A stretch of DNA of 64,000 bases from CAYULW01 sp964445815 (GCA_964445815.1 CAYULW010000001.1:310001-374000); one strand, 5' to 3'. Shown: positions 8,465 to 17,407, counted from the first letter of the stretch. A program made the numbers and translations. Notes: generated from the letters alone by a model not told the origin.

Positions 8465-9193
8465 ATGTCGGGAAAACTAGTCATCATACCAACTTATAAT
8501 GAGCTGGAAAACATCCAGAAGATGATAGACAAAGTGCTGTCTCTGGAGGGTGAATTTCATTTATTGATAGTTGATGATGGCTCTCCGGATGGTACTGCAG
8601 ATATCGTCAAGAGCATGATTTCAAAATATCCGAATAAACTTTTTATAGAAGAGAGATCAGGCAAACAAGGATTAGGGACAGCGTATATTCACGGATTTAA
8701 ATGGGCGTTGAGTAATGGTTATGATTACATTTTTGAAATGGATGCTGATTTTAGTCACAATCCTGATGATCTTATCCGACTTTATAAGGCTTGTAAAGAA
8801 GATGGTGCTGATTTGGCGATTGGATCTAGATATGTCAAAGGAGTGAATGTGGTGAATTGGCCGATGGGGCGTGTTTTGATGTCTTATTATGCTTCGGTTT
8901 ATGTTAGGTTTGTCACAGGAATGTCAATTCATGACTCTACAGCAGGGTTTAAGTGTTATACAAGGAAAGTGTTGGAAAAGATTCCCTTAGATAAAATTCG
9001 CTTTAAGGGTTATGCATTCCAAATTGAGATGAAGTTCAAAGCTTGGAAATATGGATTTAAGATTGTTGAGGTTCCTATAATTTTCACAGATCGTCAAGAA
9101 GGTAGTAGTAAAATGAATTCCGGTATTTTTAAAGAGGCAGTTCTTGGTGTGATTTCATTGCGCCTATCTTCACTATTTAAATCATACAAATAG
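8465..9193 (+). CDS. Polyprenol-phosphate mannose/glucose synthase-like GT2 glycosyltransferase
   Basis: 242-residue family 2 glycosyltransferase with the GT-A order of motifs: IIPTYNELENI, LLIVDDGSPDGTAD, FEMDADFSHNPDD (metal-binding DAD), and IGSRYVKG. These match dolichol-phosphate mannose synthase (DPM1) and the bacterial enzymes that load a sugar onto a polyprenyl phosphate. There is no C-terminal membrane domain, unlike ArnC-type proteins. The lipid-linked sugar could feed GT-C enzymes such as the DUF2723 protein at 36041, but this link is inference. It follows the hydrolase after 53 nt and pyrC starts 2 nt after its stop codon. Confidence 0.88.
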   Translation: MSGKLVIIPTYNELENIQKMIDKVLSLEGEFHLLIVDDGSPDGTADIVKSMISKYPNKLFIEERSGKQGLGTAYIHGFKWALSNGYDYIFEMDADFSHNPDDLIRLYKACKEDGADLAIGSRYVKGVNVVNWPMGRVLMSYYASVYVRFVTGMSIHDSTAGFKCYTRKVLEKIPLDKIRFKGYAFQIEMKFKAWKYGFKIVEVPIIFTDRQEGSSKMNSGIFKEAVLGVISLRLSSLFKSYK

Positions 9194-9195
9194 AA

Positions 9196-10527
9196 ATGCT
9201 AATTAAAGGAGCAACACTTATTAATGAAAATCAGGAATTTGAAGCAGATCTGAGAATTGAGAAGGAGTATATTTCTGAAATAAACCGGTCTGGGCTAAGT
9301 CCAAAACCATCAGAAAAAGTTATAGAAGCTGAAGGGTTTTATCTTATTCCTGGGATGATAGATGATCAGGTTCATTTTCGTGAGCCGGGACTAACCCATA
9401 AAGCAGAAATTTATACCGAGTCTAAAGCGGCTGTTGCCGGTGGTATTACATCTTATATGGAGATGCCTAATACTATTCCCAATACATTGACGCAAGAACT
9501 TTTAGCTGAGAAATACGCTATAGCCCAACAAAAGTCTCTCGCTAATTATTCTTTTTTTATGGGTGCTTCCAATGATAACTTGGACGAAGTTCTAAAAACA
9601 GATGAGCAATCGGTTTGTGGAGTTAAAATATTTATGGGAAGTTCAACTGGCAATATGCTTGTTGATGAAGATAAAGTTTTGGAGCAGATATTTAAAAATT
9701 GTCCACTTCTTATTGCCACACATTGCGAAGATGAATCAACAATAAAGAGGAACATTGCGATTGCAAGAGAAAAGTACGGAGAGGCAATTCCTATTGAGCA
9801 ACATCCCCTTATTCGAAGTGCGGAAGCATGTTATCTTTCTTCTTCTAAGGCAGTCGATCTGGCAAAAAAACACAATACCAGATTACACATACTCCATATT
9901 TCTACTGCTAAAGAGCTAGACTTGTTTAGAAATGATATATCCTTAGATAAAAAGCGGATCACAGCCGAGGCTTGCATTCATCATTTATGGTTTAGTGATC
10001 AAGATTATACTACAAAAGGGACTTTGATTAAATGGAATCCGGCTGTAAAAACCGAGAATGACAGAAAGGCGATTTTACAAGCAGTTAATGACAATAGGAT
10101 AGATGTTATTGCGACAGATCATGCTCCACACACCTTATCAGAAAAGAGCAATTCATACTTCCAGGCACCAAGCGGAGGCCCTTTAGTCCAACATGCACTT
10201 AATGCTTTGTTTGAGCTTCATTTAGAAAATGCTCTTCCTCTTACAAAAATTGTAGAAAAAACAAGTCATGCAGTAGCAGATTGCTTCCAGATTAAAAAAA
10301 GAGGGTATTTAAGAGAAGGTTATTTTGCAGATTTAGTACTCATCAATCCAAAGTCGGAATGGAACGTGAATCGATCAAATGTTCTCTATAAATGCGGATG
10401 GTCACCATTTGAAGGACAAAAATTCAGATCAACCATTGAGAAAACATTTATAAGTGGTCATCTGGCTTATGATAATGGACATTTTGATGAAAGAAAAAAG
10501 GGCTTAAGATTGAGCTTTGACAGATGA
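9196..10527 (+). CDS. pyrC: Dihydroorotase
   Basis: Cyclises carbamoyl aspartate to dihydroorotate in pyrimidine synthesis. The 443 residues form the amidohydrolase barrel with its motifs in order: PGMIDDQVHFREPGLTHK, THCEDE with a metal-binding His, HILHIST, EACIHHLWF, and TDHAPHT with the catalytic Asp. The first metal motif reads D-D-Q-V-H where most type I enzymes have D-x-H-x-H, so Gln replaces one zinc ligand; as far as I recall this is usual in Bacteroidota. The DUF4296 lipoprotein gene overlaps its end (ATGA), a conserved linkage in this phylum. Confidence 0.95.
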   Translation: MLIKGATLINENQEFEADLRIEKEYISEINRSGLSPKPSEKVIEAEGFYLIPGMIDDQVHFREPGLTHKAEIYTESKAAVAGGITSYMEMPNTIPNTLTQELLAEKYAIAQQKSLANYSFFMGASNDNLDEVLKTDEQSVCGVKIFMGSSTGNMLVDEDKVLEQIFKNCPLLIATHCEDESTIKRNIAIAREKYGEAIPIEQHPLIRSAEACYLSSSKAVDLAKKHNTRLHILHISTAKELDLFRNDISLDKKRITAEACIHHLWFSDQDYTTKGTLIKWNPAVKTENDRKAILQAVNDNRIDVIATDHAPHTLSEKSNSYFQAPSGGPLVQHALNALFELHLENALPLTKIVEKTSHAVADCFQIKKRGYLREGYFADLVLINPKSEWNVNRSNVLYKCGWSPFEGQKFRSTIEKTFISGHLAYDNGHFDERKKGLRLSFDR

Positions 10528-10898
10528 TGAAACATTCACTAATAATTATATTATTATCTGTTGCAGTCTTTGGTTGTGAAACCAAGCATGAAAAACCTGA
10601 AGAAATCTGGAGCAAAGAAAGGTTTGTTGAAGTATTGACTCAAATGCAGCTTGCCGAATCAGTTATTCGATTGGGATATCATCGCACGCCTGATAGTTTA
10701 TACTCTAATGATAGTATATATTCTGCTGCTTTGCGATCAGTAAATACCAATCAAGAAGAGTATGAGCAAAACATGGATTATTATCTGGATCATCCAAAAG
10801 AGCTGGAGGAAATCTATGATGAGGTAATGGTGAATCTTAGTACAAAAAGTGCTGAACTGAAAGGGAAAAAAGCATCTGAGAAGGATAGCTCTGATTAA
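10524..10898 (+). CDS. DUF4296 lipoprotein
   Basis: 124-residue predicted lipoprotein: hydrophobic leader and lipobox VFGC with Cys18, then a charged, mostly helical domain containing the DUF4296 pattern FVEVLTQMQLAESVIRLGY. The family is restricted to Bacteroidota and its function is unknown; it is usually encoded just after pyrC, as here, where the genes overlap by 4 nt. The C-terminus is rich in Lys/Ser and may be disordered. Its TAA is shared with the stop codon of the convergent epimerase gene through the palindrome TTAA. Confidence 0.88.
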   Translation: MMKHSLIIILLSVAVFGCETKHEKPEEIWSKERFVEVLTQMQLAESVIRLGYHRTPDSLYSNDSIYSAALRSVNTNQEEYEQNMDYYLDHPKELEEIYDEVMVNLSTKSAELKGKKASEKDSSD

Positions 10899-11905
10899 TT
10901 ATATCTTAGGAAGAGTTCGCAAGATTTTTTAACCACACTTTCAATAGGTTCAAATTCATAGTTCAGTTGATCTTTCACTTTTGATGAGTCAAAGTAGCTT
11001 TCTCGATAAGCACTTTGTACGCTTTCTTTGGTGAGAATCGCTTTTCTTCTCAGCAAATAACTAGACATCTGATCAAACAGGTAAGCTATCCAAGCTAGGT
11101 TTTTAGGGATGGCAATTTGCGGCTTCTTTTTATTAAACCCTGCTGCAATAAAGTCGAACAGTTGTTTAAAAAGCATGTTTTCAGATACAAGAACGAATCG
11201 TTCTTTTGTCACTTCTTTTTCCATTAGAGCAATCATGATCTTAACGACGTCTTTTACTCCCACAAACCCGTTTCTTCCACTGGAGTGGTATAGAAGACCA
11301 TCTTTAACCCGTTTGAAGATTTGTAAGCTTGATTCATTCCAATCGCCATAACCAAGAATATATGCAGGGTTAACGATTACGACATTCAGGCCTTCCTCAG
11401 CTCCTCGCCATACTTCGTTCTCAGCGTAATACTTGCTGATTGAGTAATTGCTTGTTTCTGAGCTATTTGTCCAATCAGTTAATTCATTGATTGCTTCACC
11501 TTTGTGCTTGCTAACACCTAAAGCTGCAACGGAACTGACATAACATAGCTTTTTTACTCCACTCAATAAGCAGGCGTTAACAACATTGGCTGTCCCATCT
11601 ATATTTGTATTCATCATTGCATCAGCATCCTTTTGATAAAATGAAACTAGAGCTGCAGCGTGATAAACGTGTGTTATTCCTTCAAAAATGTCTAATAAAC
11701 CGTATTTATCGGTAATATCTCCACTTATCCATTCAATATTATTTAGCAAGTGATCAGACTCGTATGCTTTAAATAACTGATGAACCTTTCTTTTACTATT
11801 CTCACTTCTTACCAAAGCCATAACCTGATGCCCTTTCTGACATAACGATAATAGTAAATGACTCCCTACTAAGCCTGTTCCTCCTGTAACTAGAATTTTA
11901 TCCAA
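10895..11905 (-). CDS. NAD(P)-dependent epimerase/dehydratase (extended SDR)
   Basis: 336 residues with the extended SDR fold: nucleotide-binding GGTGLVGSHLL at residues 8-18, DIT after the second strand, the YHAAALVSF block, CYVSSVAALG with the catalytic Ser, and YSISKYYAE with the Tyr-x-x-x-Lys pair. The C-terminal half resembles dihydroflavonol reductase or 3-beta-hydroxysteroid dehydrogenase-like members more than sugar-nucleotide epimerases. The substrate is unknown. It is a single-gene unit, convergent with the DUF4296 gene (4-nt overlap) and divergent from tyrS. Confidence 0.87.
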   Translation of the reverse strand: MDKILVTGGTGLVGSHLLLSLCQKGHQVMALVRSENSKRKVHQLFKAYESDHLLNNIEWISGDITDKYGLLDIFEGITHVYHAAALVSFYQKDADAMMNTNIDGTANVVNACLLSGVKKLCYVSSVAALGVSKHKGEAINELTDWTNSSETSNYSISKYYAENEVWRGAEEGLNVVIVNPAYILGYGDWNESSLQIFKRVKDGLLYHSSGRNGFVGVKDVVKIMIALMEKEVTKERFVLVSENMLFKQLFDFIAAGFNKKKPQIAIPKNLAWIAYLFDQMSSYLLRRKAILTKESVQSAYRESYFDSSKVKDQLNYEFEPIESVVKKSCELFLRYN

Positions 11906-11999
11906 ATCAGTTACAAAAGTAGCTTCATTTCATATTGCATTTTCTTTTATGTAGAAAAACAATGGCTTTTATTAGAAGTGCTGCAGGCGGTTGAATTAT

Positions 12000-12007
12000 T
12001 ATCTTTG
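12000..12007 (+). promoter_or_regulatory. -7 promoter box for tyrS (TATCTTTG)
   Basis: TATCTTTG matches TAnnTTTG and lies 18 nt before the ATG at 12026. It falls inside the extended reading frame that begins at 11978, which argues that translation starts at 12026. Confidence 0.6.
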
Positions 12008-12025
12008 CGCCAAACTACATTTTTG

Positions 12026-13303
12026 ATGGATTTTGTTAAGGAATTAGAGTGGAGAGGAATGTTGCATGATATTATGCCCGGCACTCAAGAACAGTTAAAT
12101 AAGGAATTGACAACAGCATATGTTGGGTTCGACCCAACAGCTGATTCATTGCACATTGGGAATTTAGTACCCATTATGTTATTGACTCACTTTCAGAATG
12201 CAGGCCATAAACCTATTGCTTTGGTTGGAGGTGCGACCGGAATGATTGGAGACCCTTCCGGAAAATCGGAAGAGCGAAAACTTTTATCTGAAGAGCTTCT
12301 TAAGCATAATTTGGAGTGTCAAAAAAAGCAATTGGAGAAATTTCTTGATTTTAGTTCAGGTGCTAAAAACCAAGCGGAAATGGTCAATAATTACGATTGG
12401 TTTAAAGAATTCAGTTTTCTGGGCTTTCTGAGAGAGGTCGGTAAGCACATTACAGTGAGTTATATGCTTGCAAAAGATTCCGTAAAGAACAGAATGGAGT
12501 CGGGAATTTCATTTACAGAGTTCTCGTATCAGCTTGTACAGGGATATGACTTTTTCCACCTGAACCAGAACATGAATTGTAAGGTTCAAATGGGTGGATC
12601 AGATCAATGGGGGAATATGGTCACAGGCACCGAACTCATTAGAAGAATGTCGGATAATGAAGCATATGCAATTACCTGCCCGCTAATTACTAAAGCAGAT
12701 GGAAGTAAGTTTGGTAAGTCAGAAGGTGGAAATGTTTGGTTGGACAGAGAGAAAACCTCGCCTTATAAATTTTACCAATTCTGGTTGAATCAGACAGATG
12801 AAGATGCTGCAAAATACATTCGGATTTTTACTTTAAAGTCACAAAAGGAGATAGAGGCGATAGAGTCTCAGCATGCTGAAGCGCCTCATCATAGAGTATT
12901 ACAAAAAGCTTTAGCTGAAGACATTACAGAGAGAGTACACTCTAAGCTTGACTTGGAGAATGCAATAGAGGCATCGAATATTTTATTTGGTAAGTCGACT
13001 AAAGAAAGCTTGGCCAAGTTAAGTGAGAGTGACCTTTTGAGCATCTTTGATGGAGTCCCTCAAGCAGGCATTTCAAAAGCTGAGCTGAAAAGCGGCATAG
13101 GTATTGTTGACTTTTCTGCCGGTATGGTAAAGGCGTTTAGTTCAAATGGTGAGGCACGTAAAATGATTCAGGGAAATGGCGTTAGTATCAACAAGGAAAA
13201 AGTGACTTTAGAAAAACGCATTGACGGTTCAGATTTAATTCTGGATAGGTACATACTGCTTCAGAAAGGACGAAAAAACTATTATTTGATTAGCGTTGAT
13301 TAA
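12026..13303 (+). CDS. tyrS: Tyrosyl-tRNA synthetase
   Basis: Class I aminoacyl-tRNA synthetase that charges tRNA-Tyr. With the start at 12026 it is 425 residues, the usual bacterial TyrS length. The ATP-binding HIGH-type motif is LHIGNLVPIM, the tyrosine pocket includes SYQLVQGYDF and QMGGSDQWGN, and the KMSKS equivalent is KFGKSEGG. A C-terminal S4-like RNA-binding domain (EARKMIQGNGVSINKEK) completes it. An in-frame ATG at 11978 would add 16 residues, but that extension lies across the promoter box and does not look like TyrS. The next gene overlaps its last codons. Confidence 0.96.
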   Translation: MDFVKELEWRGMLHDIMPGTQEQLNKELTTAYVGFDPTADSLHIGNLVPIMLLTHFQNAGHKPIALVGGATGMIGDPSGKSEERKLLSEELLKHNLECQKKQLEKFLDFSSGAKNQAEMVNNYDWFKEFSFLGFLREVGKHITVSYMLAKDSVKNRMESGISFTEFSYQLVQGYDFFHLNQNMNCKVQMGGSDQWGNMVTGTELIRRMSDNEAYAITCPLITKADGSKFGKSEGGNVWLDREKTSPYKFYQFWLNQTDEDAAKYIRIFTLKSQKEIEAIESQHAEAPHHRVLQKALAEDITERVHSKLDLENAIEASNILFGKSTKESLAKLSESDLLSIFDGVPQAGISKAELKSGIGIVDFSAGMVKAFSSNGEARKMIQGNGVSINKEKVTLEKRIDGSDLILDRYILLQKGRKNYYLISVD

Positions 13304-14015
13304 ATACGTTTTATTTTTTTTCACCTCTTTTGGTTTATTGGCCTATGCTCAAGATAGGCCTAAGGTTCTTATAGTTCCTTTTCAGGAAATAAGTGTAGTG
13401 ACCGAATTTGACATGGAGGAGTTATTGGAAATAAACAAACTTTCTCAGCAACAATTTAGCAGAGCCATTTGTGATAGCTTGATACATACATTGAAATATG
13501 AGACAAAGCACATTGATTATACGGTTTTGCCAACTAACGAATTTGAAGGGATAAAGCATCTTTTGTATCCAATTCACACCTATGATCCTGTCCCTCATTT
13601 TGGCGTAAACATAAAAGCCCTAAATAATGTTGGTCTTATTAAACAAATGGCCAATAATTACAATGTAGATTATATTTTGTTTCTAACCAGTTACAGGATG
13701 ACTCAACGATTGCTGTTAGCCAATCAGTCATTTGATGGTTCTTTCTTTTTGCCTTGGTCCAATCATTTAGTCGATTACGAGTTGGTTGATGAAAAAGGTG
13801 AATTGATAGCCTTGGCAAGCAAATTAAATTTAGAGCCCAACACACCCAATCAAAGCAATTACACACTCAAGGGTCTGGCATTAAAAGAAATGGATCAGGG
13901 TCATCGAATACTGCACCGAGATATCAGGTCGAAAATTCTCTTGCACAAAAAAAAGAAAGGAGGGGTTATTTATCGACTGTCAAAAAAAGACCTGAAATTA
14001 ATTAAAGGGTCATAA
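13296..14015 (+). CDS. Secreted protein of unknown function
   Basis: 239-residue protein that I do not recognise. A signal peptide (YVLFFFTSFGLLAYA, cleavage before Q) predicts export to the periplasm or outer membrane. The start is a TTG at 13296 that overlaps the last 8 nt of tyrS; no ATG gives a sensible signal peptide, so the start is moderately secure. The mature part begins PKVLIVPFQ, a strand resembling the start of lipoproteins with TolB- or CsgG-like folds, and ends in a very basic tail (KILLHKKKKGGVIYRLSKKD). No cysteine lipobox is present. It overlaps the convergent LuxE-like gene by 14 nt. Confidence 0.7.
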   Translation: MIKYVLFFFTSFGLLAYAQDRPKVLIVPFQEISVVTEFDMEELLEINKLSQQQFSRAICDSLIHTLKYETKHIDYTVLPTNEFEGIKHLLYPIHTYDPVPHFGVNIKALNNVGLIKQMANNYNVDYILFLTSYRMTQRLLLANQSFDGSFFLPWSNHLVDYELVDEKGELIALASKLNLEPNTPNQSNYTLKGLALKEMDQGHRILHRDIRSKILLHKKKKGGVIYRLSKKDLKLIKGS

Positions 14016-15000
14016 GATTGCATCCTCTGATTTCAGACTGATCATACCTTCCGATAATTTCAAAGGATTCATCATCGTATACCTTGCCCAAATCATCCGT
14101 CTGAATGAATGAACAGGAATGGATATTGGCAAGGTCAATAACATTGACACCTCCTGTTTTATTAATGACAAAACTAAATGGGTCATCTGTTTCTCTTATT
14201 AAGACTTTCATCCAAGGGGGACACTTAAACCTGCCCTTACCCTTTGAGTAAGCTTGACTTAAGAGTTCTGTCATACCATATTCCGAGTGGATGTACTTTT
14301 GATTAAAGCCTTGTGATAGCAAATGATGTAGATCTTTGCGTATTATCTCCTCTTTCCTTCCTTTCATTCCTCCGGTTTCCATAACAATTAATTCAGGGAA
14401 TTCAGGAATATTAAACCGAGAGCTAAAGTCCAAAAGGGCAAAGGAAACTCCAATTAATAGAGTCTTTTGCTTATTACGACGCAAATCCAACAGGGTCTCA
14501 TAAAGTTGTTGATGCTCATAAAGATAAAAGCCACTCTGAGGATGTTGACTTAGCTCAATTAACTTTTGAGTCATGTATACAAGAGAAGAGTTGCTTCTCT
14601 CAAGATAAGAAGGCAATAAAGCTAAAATGCAATACTGTTCGATTTTACCATAGAAGTATTCAAAAGCAGACATAAAGCTGGCTTCATAAAGCTGGCAACT
14701 TTTGACAAGATGTTGGCTTGAATTATGGGATTGACTTGTGCCACTACTCTCAAATGTAATTTCAGCCTCAAAATCACCTGTCTTGATTGCTTCTTTTTTA
14801 AATTGTTGAATAGGTAAAAAAGGAATATCATTAACTGTCTCAACTTTTGCAGGGGTTTTATTCAGGTGATTACAATAATTGTGATAAGAACTATTGTTTT
14901 GGTATTGATAGTGGAATACCTGCATACAATACCCTTCAAACTCTTCCGAACGAATTGCTGTAAGCTTCTTTTCCAGATGTTGGACAATATCAGGAAGCAA
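14002..15000 (-). CDS. LuxE/PaaK-family acyl-protein synthetase-like protein
   Basis: 332 residues related to LuxE, which activates a fatty acid with ATP and transfers it to protein. Visible signatures are VFHYQYQNNSSYHNYCNHL (family N-terminus), FESSGTSQS (phosphate-binding loop of ANL enzymes), YLERSNSSLVYM, and HSEYGMTELLSQAY (adenylate-binding region). The start is a TTG at 15000, because the first internal Met would remove the conserved N-terminal helix. No luxC, luxD or luciferase genes are nearby, so bioluminescence is not implied. In Bacteroidota such orphan proteins occur near envelope-glycan genes. It is divergent from a lipoprotein gene across 21 nt. Confidence 0.83.
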   Translation of the reverse strand: MLPDIVQHLEKKLTAIRSEEFEGYCMQVFHYQYQNNSSYHNYCNHLNKTPAKVETVNDIPFLPIQQFKKEAIKTGDFEAEITFESSGTSQSHNSSQHLVKSCQLYEASFMSAFEYFYGKIEQYCILALLPSYLERSNSSLVYMTQKLIELSQHPQSGFYLYEHQQLYETLLDLRRNKQKTLLIGVSFALLDFSSRFNIPEFPELIVMETGGMKGRKEEIIRKDLHHLLSQGFNQKYIHSEYGMTELLSQAYSKGKGRFKCPPWMKVLIRETDDPFSFVINKTGGVNVIDLANIHSCSFIQTDDLGKVYDDESFEIIGRYDQSEIRGCNLMTL

Positions 15001-15021
15001 TTTTCTGTTTAATTTTAGATT

Positions 15022-15483
15022 GTGAATTTAAGGCTCAAATTTCCGGTATTTATTTTTATTGGATGTCTATTTCTGCTTTCATGTGAGCAGGACAAAGACT
15101 TTCCTGATACTCCATCAATTACTCTAAAAGAGTTTAGAAAATTGAGTGACACAGATGCCATTTGGACAATGAAGTTTACGGATGGAGATGGCGATGTCGG
15201 AACACGTACAGACGCAGATGCGGATAATTTTTTTACAACAATTTTTGCGAAGCCAATTGGTAAGGATTCTATTGTGGAGCTTGAAGGGCAGCCCTATCGT
15301 ATTCCTGCGATTAAGGGCATCAGAACCTCAGCAGGTGTTGAAGGAGAAATAGAGCTAAGAATTCAGGGACTAGACGGCTTTAAGATAGAAAACAAATACG
15401 ATTCGATTTACTATAAAGGGTATTTAGTTGACCGTTCCGGTAAGCAGAGTAATGTGATCACAACTCCTAAAATAGACGTTTAG
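15022..15483 (+). CDS. Lipoprotein of unknown function
   Basis: 153-residue lipoprotein: leader with lipobox LLSC (Cys21), then a compact domain predicted to be beta-rich (TDAIWTMKFTDGDGDVGTRT and IELRIQGLDGFKIENKYDSI). The aspartate-rich DGDGDVG segment looks like a calcium-binding loop, though this is only resemblance. The start codon is GTG at 15022; no ATG precedes the leader. It is transcribed divergently from the LuxE-like gene and its TAG is shared with the opposing transporter stop codon through TTAG. I recognise no family with confidence. Confidence 0.75.
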   Translation: MNLRLKFPVFIFIGCLFLLSCEQDKDFPDTPSITLKEFRKLSDTDAIWTMKFTDGDGDVGTRTDADADNFFTTIFAKPIGKDSIVELEGQPYRIPAIKGIRTSAGVEGEIELRIQGLDGFKIENKYDSIYYKGYLVDRSGKQSNVITTPKIDV

Positions 15484-17183
15484 TTAATCTTATTTGCAGT
15501 TGCTTCACTTATACTTACAACATAATCACCTACACTTTCAATTGCTGTAAAAAGGTCGGTGTAGATCATTCCACTTTCAAATTTGTATTCCCCTTTTTCA
15601 ATACTCTTCAAGTGACTTTTCTTAAGCTGGTTTCGCATCTTGTTGATCCCTTTTTCTACTTCATAAGCGCGTTCCAACTCTATTTCTTTATCAATGTTCT
15701 CAATATTCAAGTACATCAACTCCATAGCCTCCTCTAATAGTCTAAACATTTCAAGTATCTTATCTCTTTGCTTGGGAATAAAATAAATCTTGTTCTCAGA
15801 CTTTCTCTTAATGATTCGGGACATATTGTAATTAATGTCTCCAATGGTTTCTAAATCTCCTGCAATACTCATAATTGCTCTAACCTGAATAGAGGATTGC
15901 TCACTCAATTCAGATTCAGACACCTTGGCAAGGTAGGTTACAATCTCGGATTCAATATTATCTGTAATCTCTTCATAATGCTTAATCCTTTCGAGTTGTT
16001 TTTTGAACTTCTTAGCGTCGGTCTCAACCAAAAGATCAGAAACAAACCCCGTCATTTTATTGACCAACTTAGCAAATTTTAGAATTTCTTTTTTTGCTTC
16101 TAAAATTGATGCCTCTGCGTTAACCATCATTCCATTGCTAATGAACTCTAAACGTATTGCCTCATCTTCTTCTCCTTTAGAAGGTACCATTCTTATTACA
16201 AGTTTTGCAATAAAAGCGACAAATCCAATCATCAATAAGGTATTGATGATATTGAAGATGGTATGAAATAAGGAAAGTTGTAACTCCGATTGTGATTTAT
16301 TAATATCATTTACATTACCCGATATAAAGCTTTGAAAGGGTTCCCATAAATAGGCAATAAAGTCGAGAAAATAGGGGAAAAGCAAGACCATCCATATGAC
16401 TCCAAACACGTTAAAAATAAAGTGCGCCCTCGCGGCTCTTTTGGCATGAACATTTGCCACAATAGCAGCAAGATTCGCTGTAATTGTAGTTCCGATATTC
16501 TCTCCAAGCACCATAGCTGCGGCCATTTCAAAGGTGATGACATCATTAAATAAAAGCGTTAATGTTAATGCCATTGCTGCAGAAGAAGATTGGACTATAA
16601 TGGTAATGACAGTACCTACCGCAACAAAAATAATAGTTGAGAGTATGCCATAATCGGTAAAACTTCTTAGAAATTCGAGAATCTCCGGATTCTGATTTAA
16701 GTCGGGAACAGAATTCTTTAATGCATCAAGTCCTAAAAACAAAAGCGCAAAACCAATCAGAACTTCTGAGATAGATCTAATGGTTGTTTTCTTAGCAAAC
16801 ATCATAGGTAGGCCAATAGCTATGATTGGCAGAGCAAAAGCTGAAATTTTTACTTTAAAACCAAAAATTGCAATTAACCATGCAGTAATTGTAGTCCCGA
16901 TGTTAGCTCCCATTATAACTCCAATGGATTCAACTAAACTTAAGAGACCTGCATTGGCAAAACTAACAACCATTACTGTAGTTGCACTGCTAGACTGGAT
17001 AAGACATGTGATCAAGAAACCTGTAAAAACGCCCAAGTAGCGGTTTCTTGTCATGCTACTAAGAATATCCCTCAACTTTGATCCGGCTGTTTTTTGAATG
17101 CCCTCACTCATTACCTTCATTCCATAAATAAAGAAACCTAAAGCACCGAATAAAGTCAGAAAATCGATAATCCCAAAACTCAT
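15480..17183 (-). CDS. Na+/phosphate cotransporter family protein with PhoU-like C-terminus
   Basis: 567 residues. The first 330 or so form two repeats of the Na/Pi cotransporter fold, each with the signature glutamine-serine motif (TCLIQSSSATTVM and TIIVQSSSAAMAL) and a following GANIGTT or GENIGTT. The C-terminal part (from about residue 350) is a charged helical domain with PhoU-like repeats (ISIAGDLETIGDINYN and DLFTAIESVGDYV). It is predicted to import inorganic phosphate with sodium. A promoter (TAGCTTTG with a TTG 17 nt upstream) precedes it. Its divergent neighbour is an OmpR-family regulator, so local control is plausible. Confidence 0.93.
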   Translation of the reverse strand: MSFGIIDFLTLFGALGFFIYGMKVMSEGIQKTAGSKLRDILSSMTRNRYLGVFTGFLITCLIQSSSATTVMVVSFANAGLLSLVESIGVIMGANIGTTITAWLIAIFGFKVKISAFALPIIAIGLPMMFAKKTTIRSISEVLIGFALLFLGLDALKNSVPDLNQNPEILEFLRSFTDYGILSTIIFVAVGTVITIIVQSSSAAMALTLTLLFNDVITFEMAAAMVLGENIGTTITANLAAIVANVHAKRAARAHFIFNVFGVIWMVLLFPYFLDFIAYLWEPFQSFISGNVNDINKSQSELQLSLFHTIFNIINTLLMIGFVAFIAKLVIRMVPSKGEEDEAIRLEFISNGMMVNAEASILEAKKEILKFAKLVNKMTGFVSDLLVETDAKKFKKQLERIKHYEEITDNIESEIVTYLAKVSESELSEQSSIQVRAIMSIAGDLETIGDINYNMSRIIKRKSENKIYFIPKQRDKILEMFRLLEEAMELMYLNIENIDKEIELERAYEVEKGINKMRNQLKKSHLKSIEKGEYKFESGMIYTDLFTAIESVGDYVVSISEATANKIN

Positions 17184-17205
17184 GTCACATTCTAAAATAA
17201 GCTCG

Positions 17206-17233
17206 CAAAGCTAAGTACTCTTAAATGTGCCAA
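17206..17233 (-). promoter_or_regulatory. Promoter of the Na/Pi transporter gene
   Basis: On the minus strand TTG (17233-17231) is followed after 17 nt by TAGCTTTG (17213-17206), both elements of the Bacteroidota promoter at allowed spacing. The ATG at 17183 is 22 nt downstream of the -7 box. This is the best-formed two-element promoter I found in the window. Confidence 0.65.
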
Positions 17234-17250
17234 TGTTAACCGAATATTAA
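17234..17250 (-). promoter_or_regulatory. Candidate regulator-binding direct repeat (Pho-box-like)
   Basis: On the minus strand TTAATA and TTAACA are separated by 5 bp, an 11-bp period, immediately upstream of the -33 element of the Na/Pi promoter. Direct TTAACA-type repeats with about 11-bp period are how Bacillus PhoP boxes look, and OmpR-family proteins bind such repeats. In AT-rich DNA this could be chance. Confidence 0.3.
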
Positions 17251-17407
17251 GAAAGTGCCTTGTGATTTGACTTGAATTACCGTCTGGAAATTAATATAAT
17301 GTTAATCCTTGAATAAAAATAAAATACTTGATTCATAGAATCTTAATATCGGCATAACTTCAGTAAACGATTGAAAAAAGATGTTTGTTTTTTAAACTTG
17401 AGAAGCA

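Noticed and set aside
11978..12025. tyrS start at the upstream ATG (11978)
   Set aside because: The extension spans the TATCTTTG promoter box and does not resemble TyrS; the start at 12026 gives the normal N-terminus.
14002..15000. A lux bioluminescence operon
   Set aside because: Only a LuxE-like protein is present; no luciferase, reductase (LuxC) or transferase (LuxD) genes.
17184..17407. A small gene in the 224-nt regulator-transporter spacer
   Set aside because: No open frame of convincing composition; the spacer is explained by promoters and candidate operator repeats.
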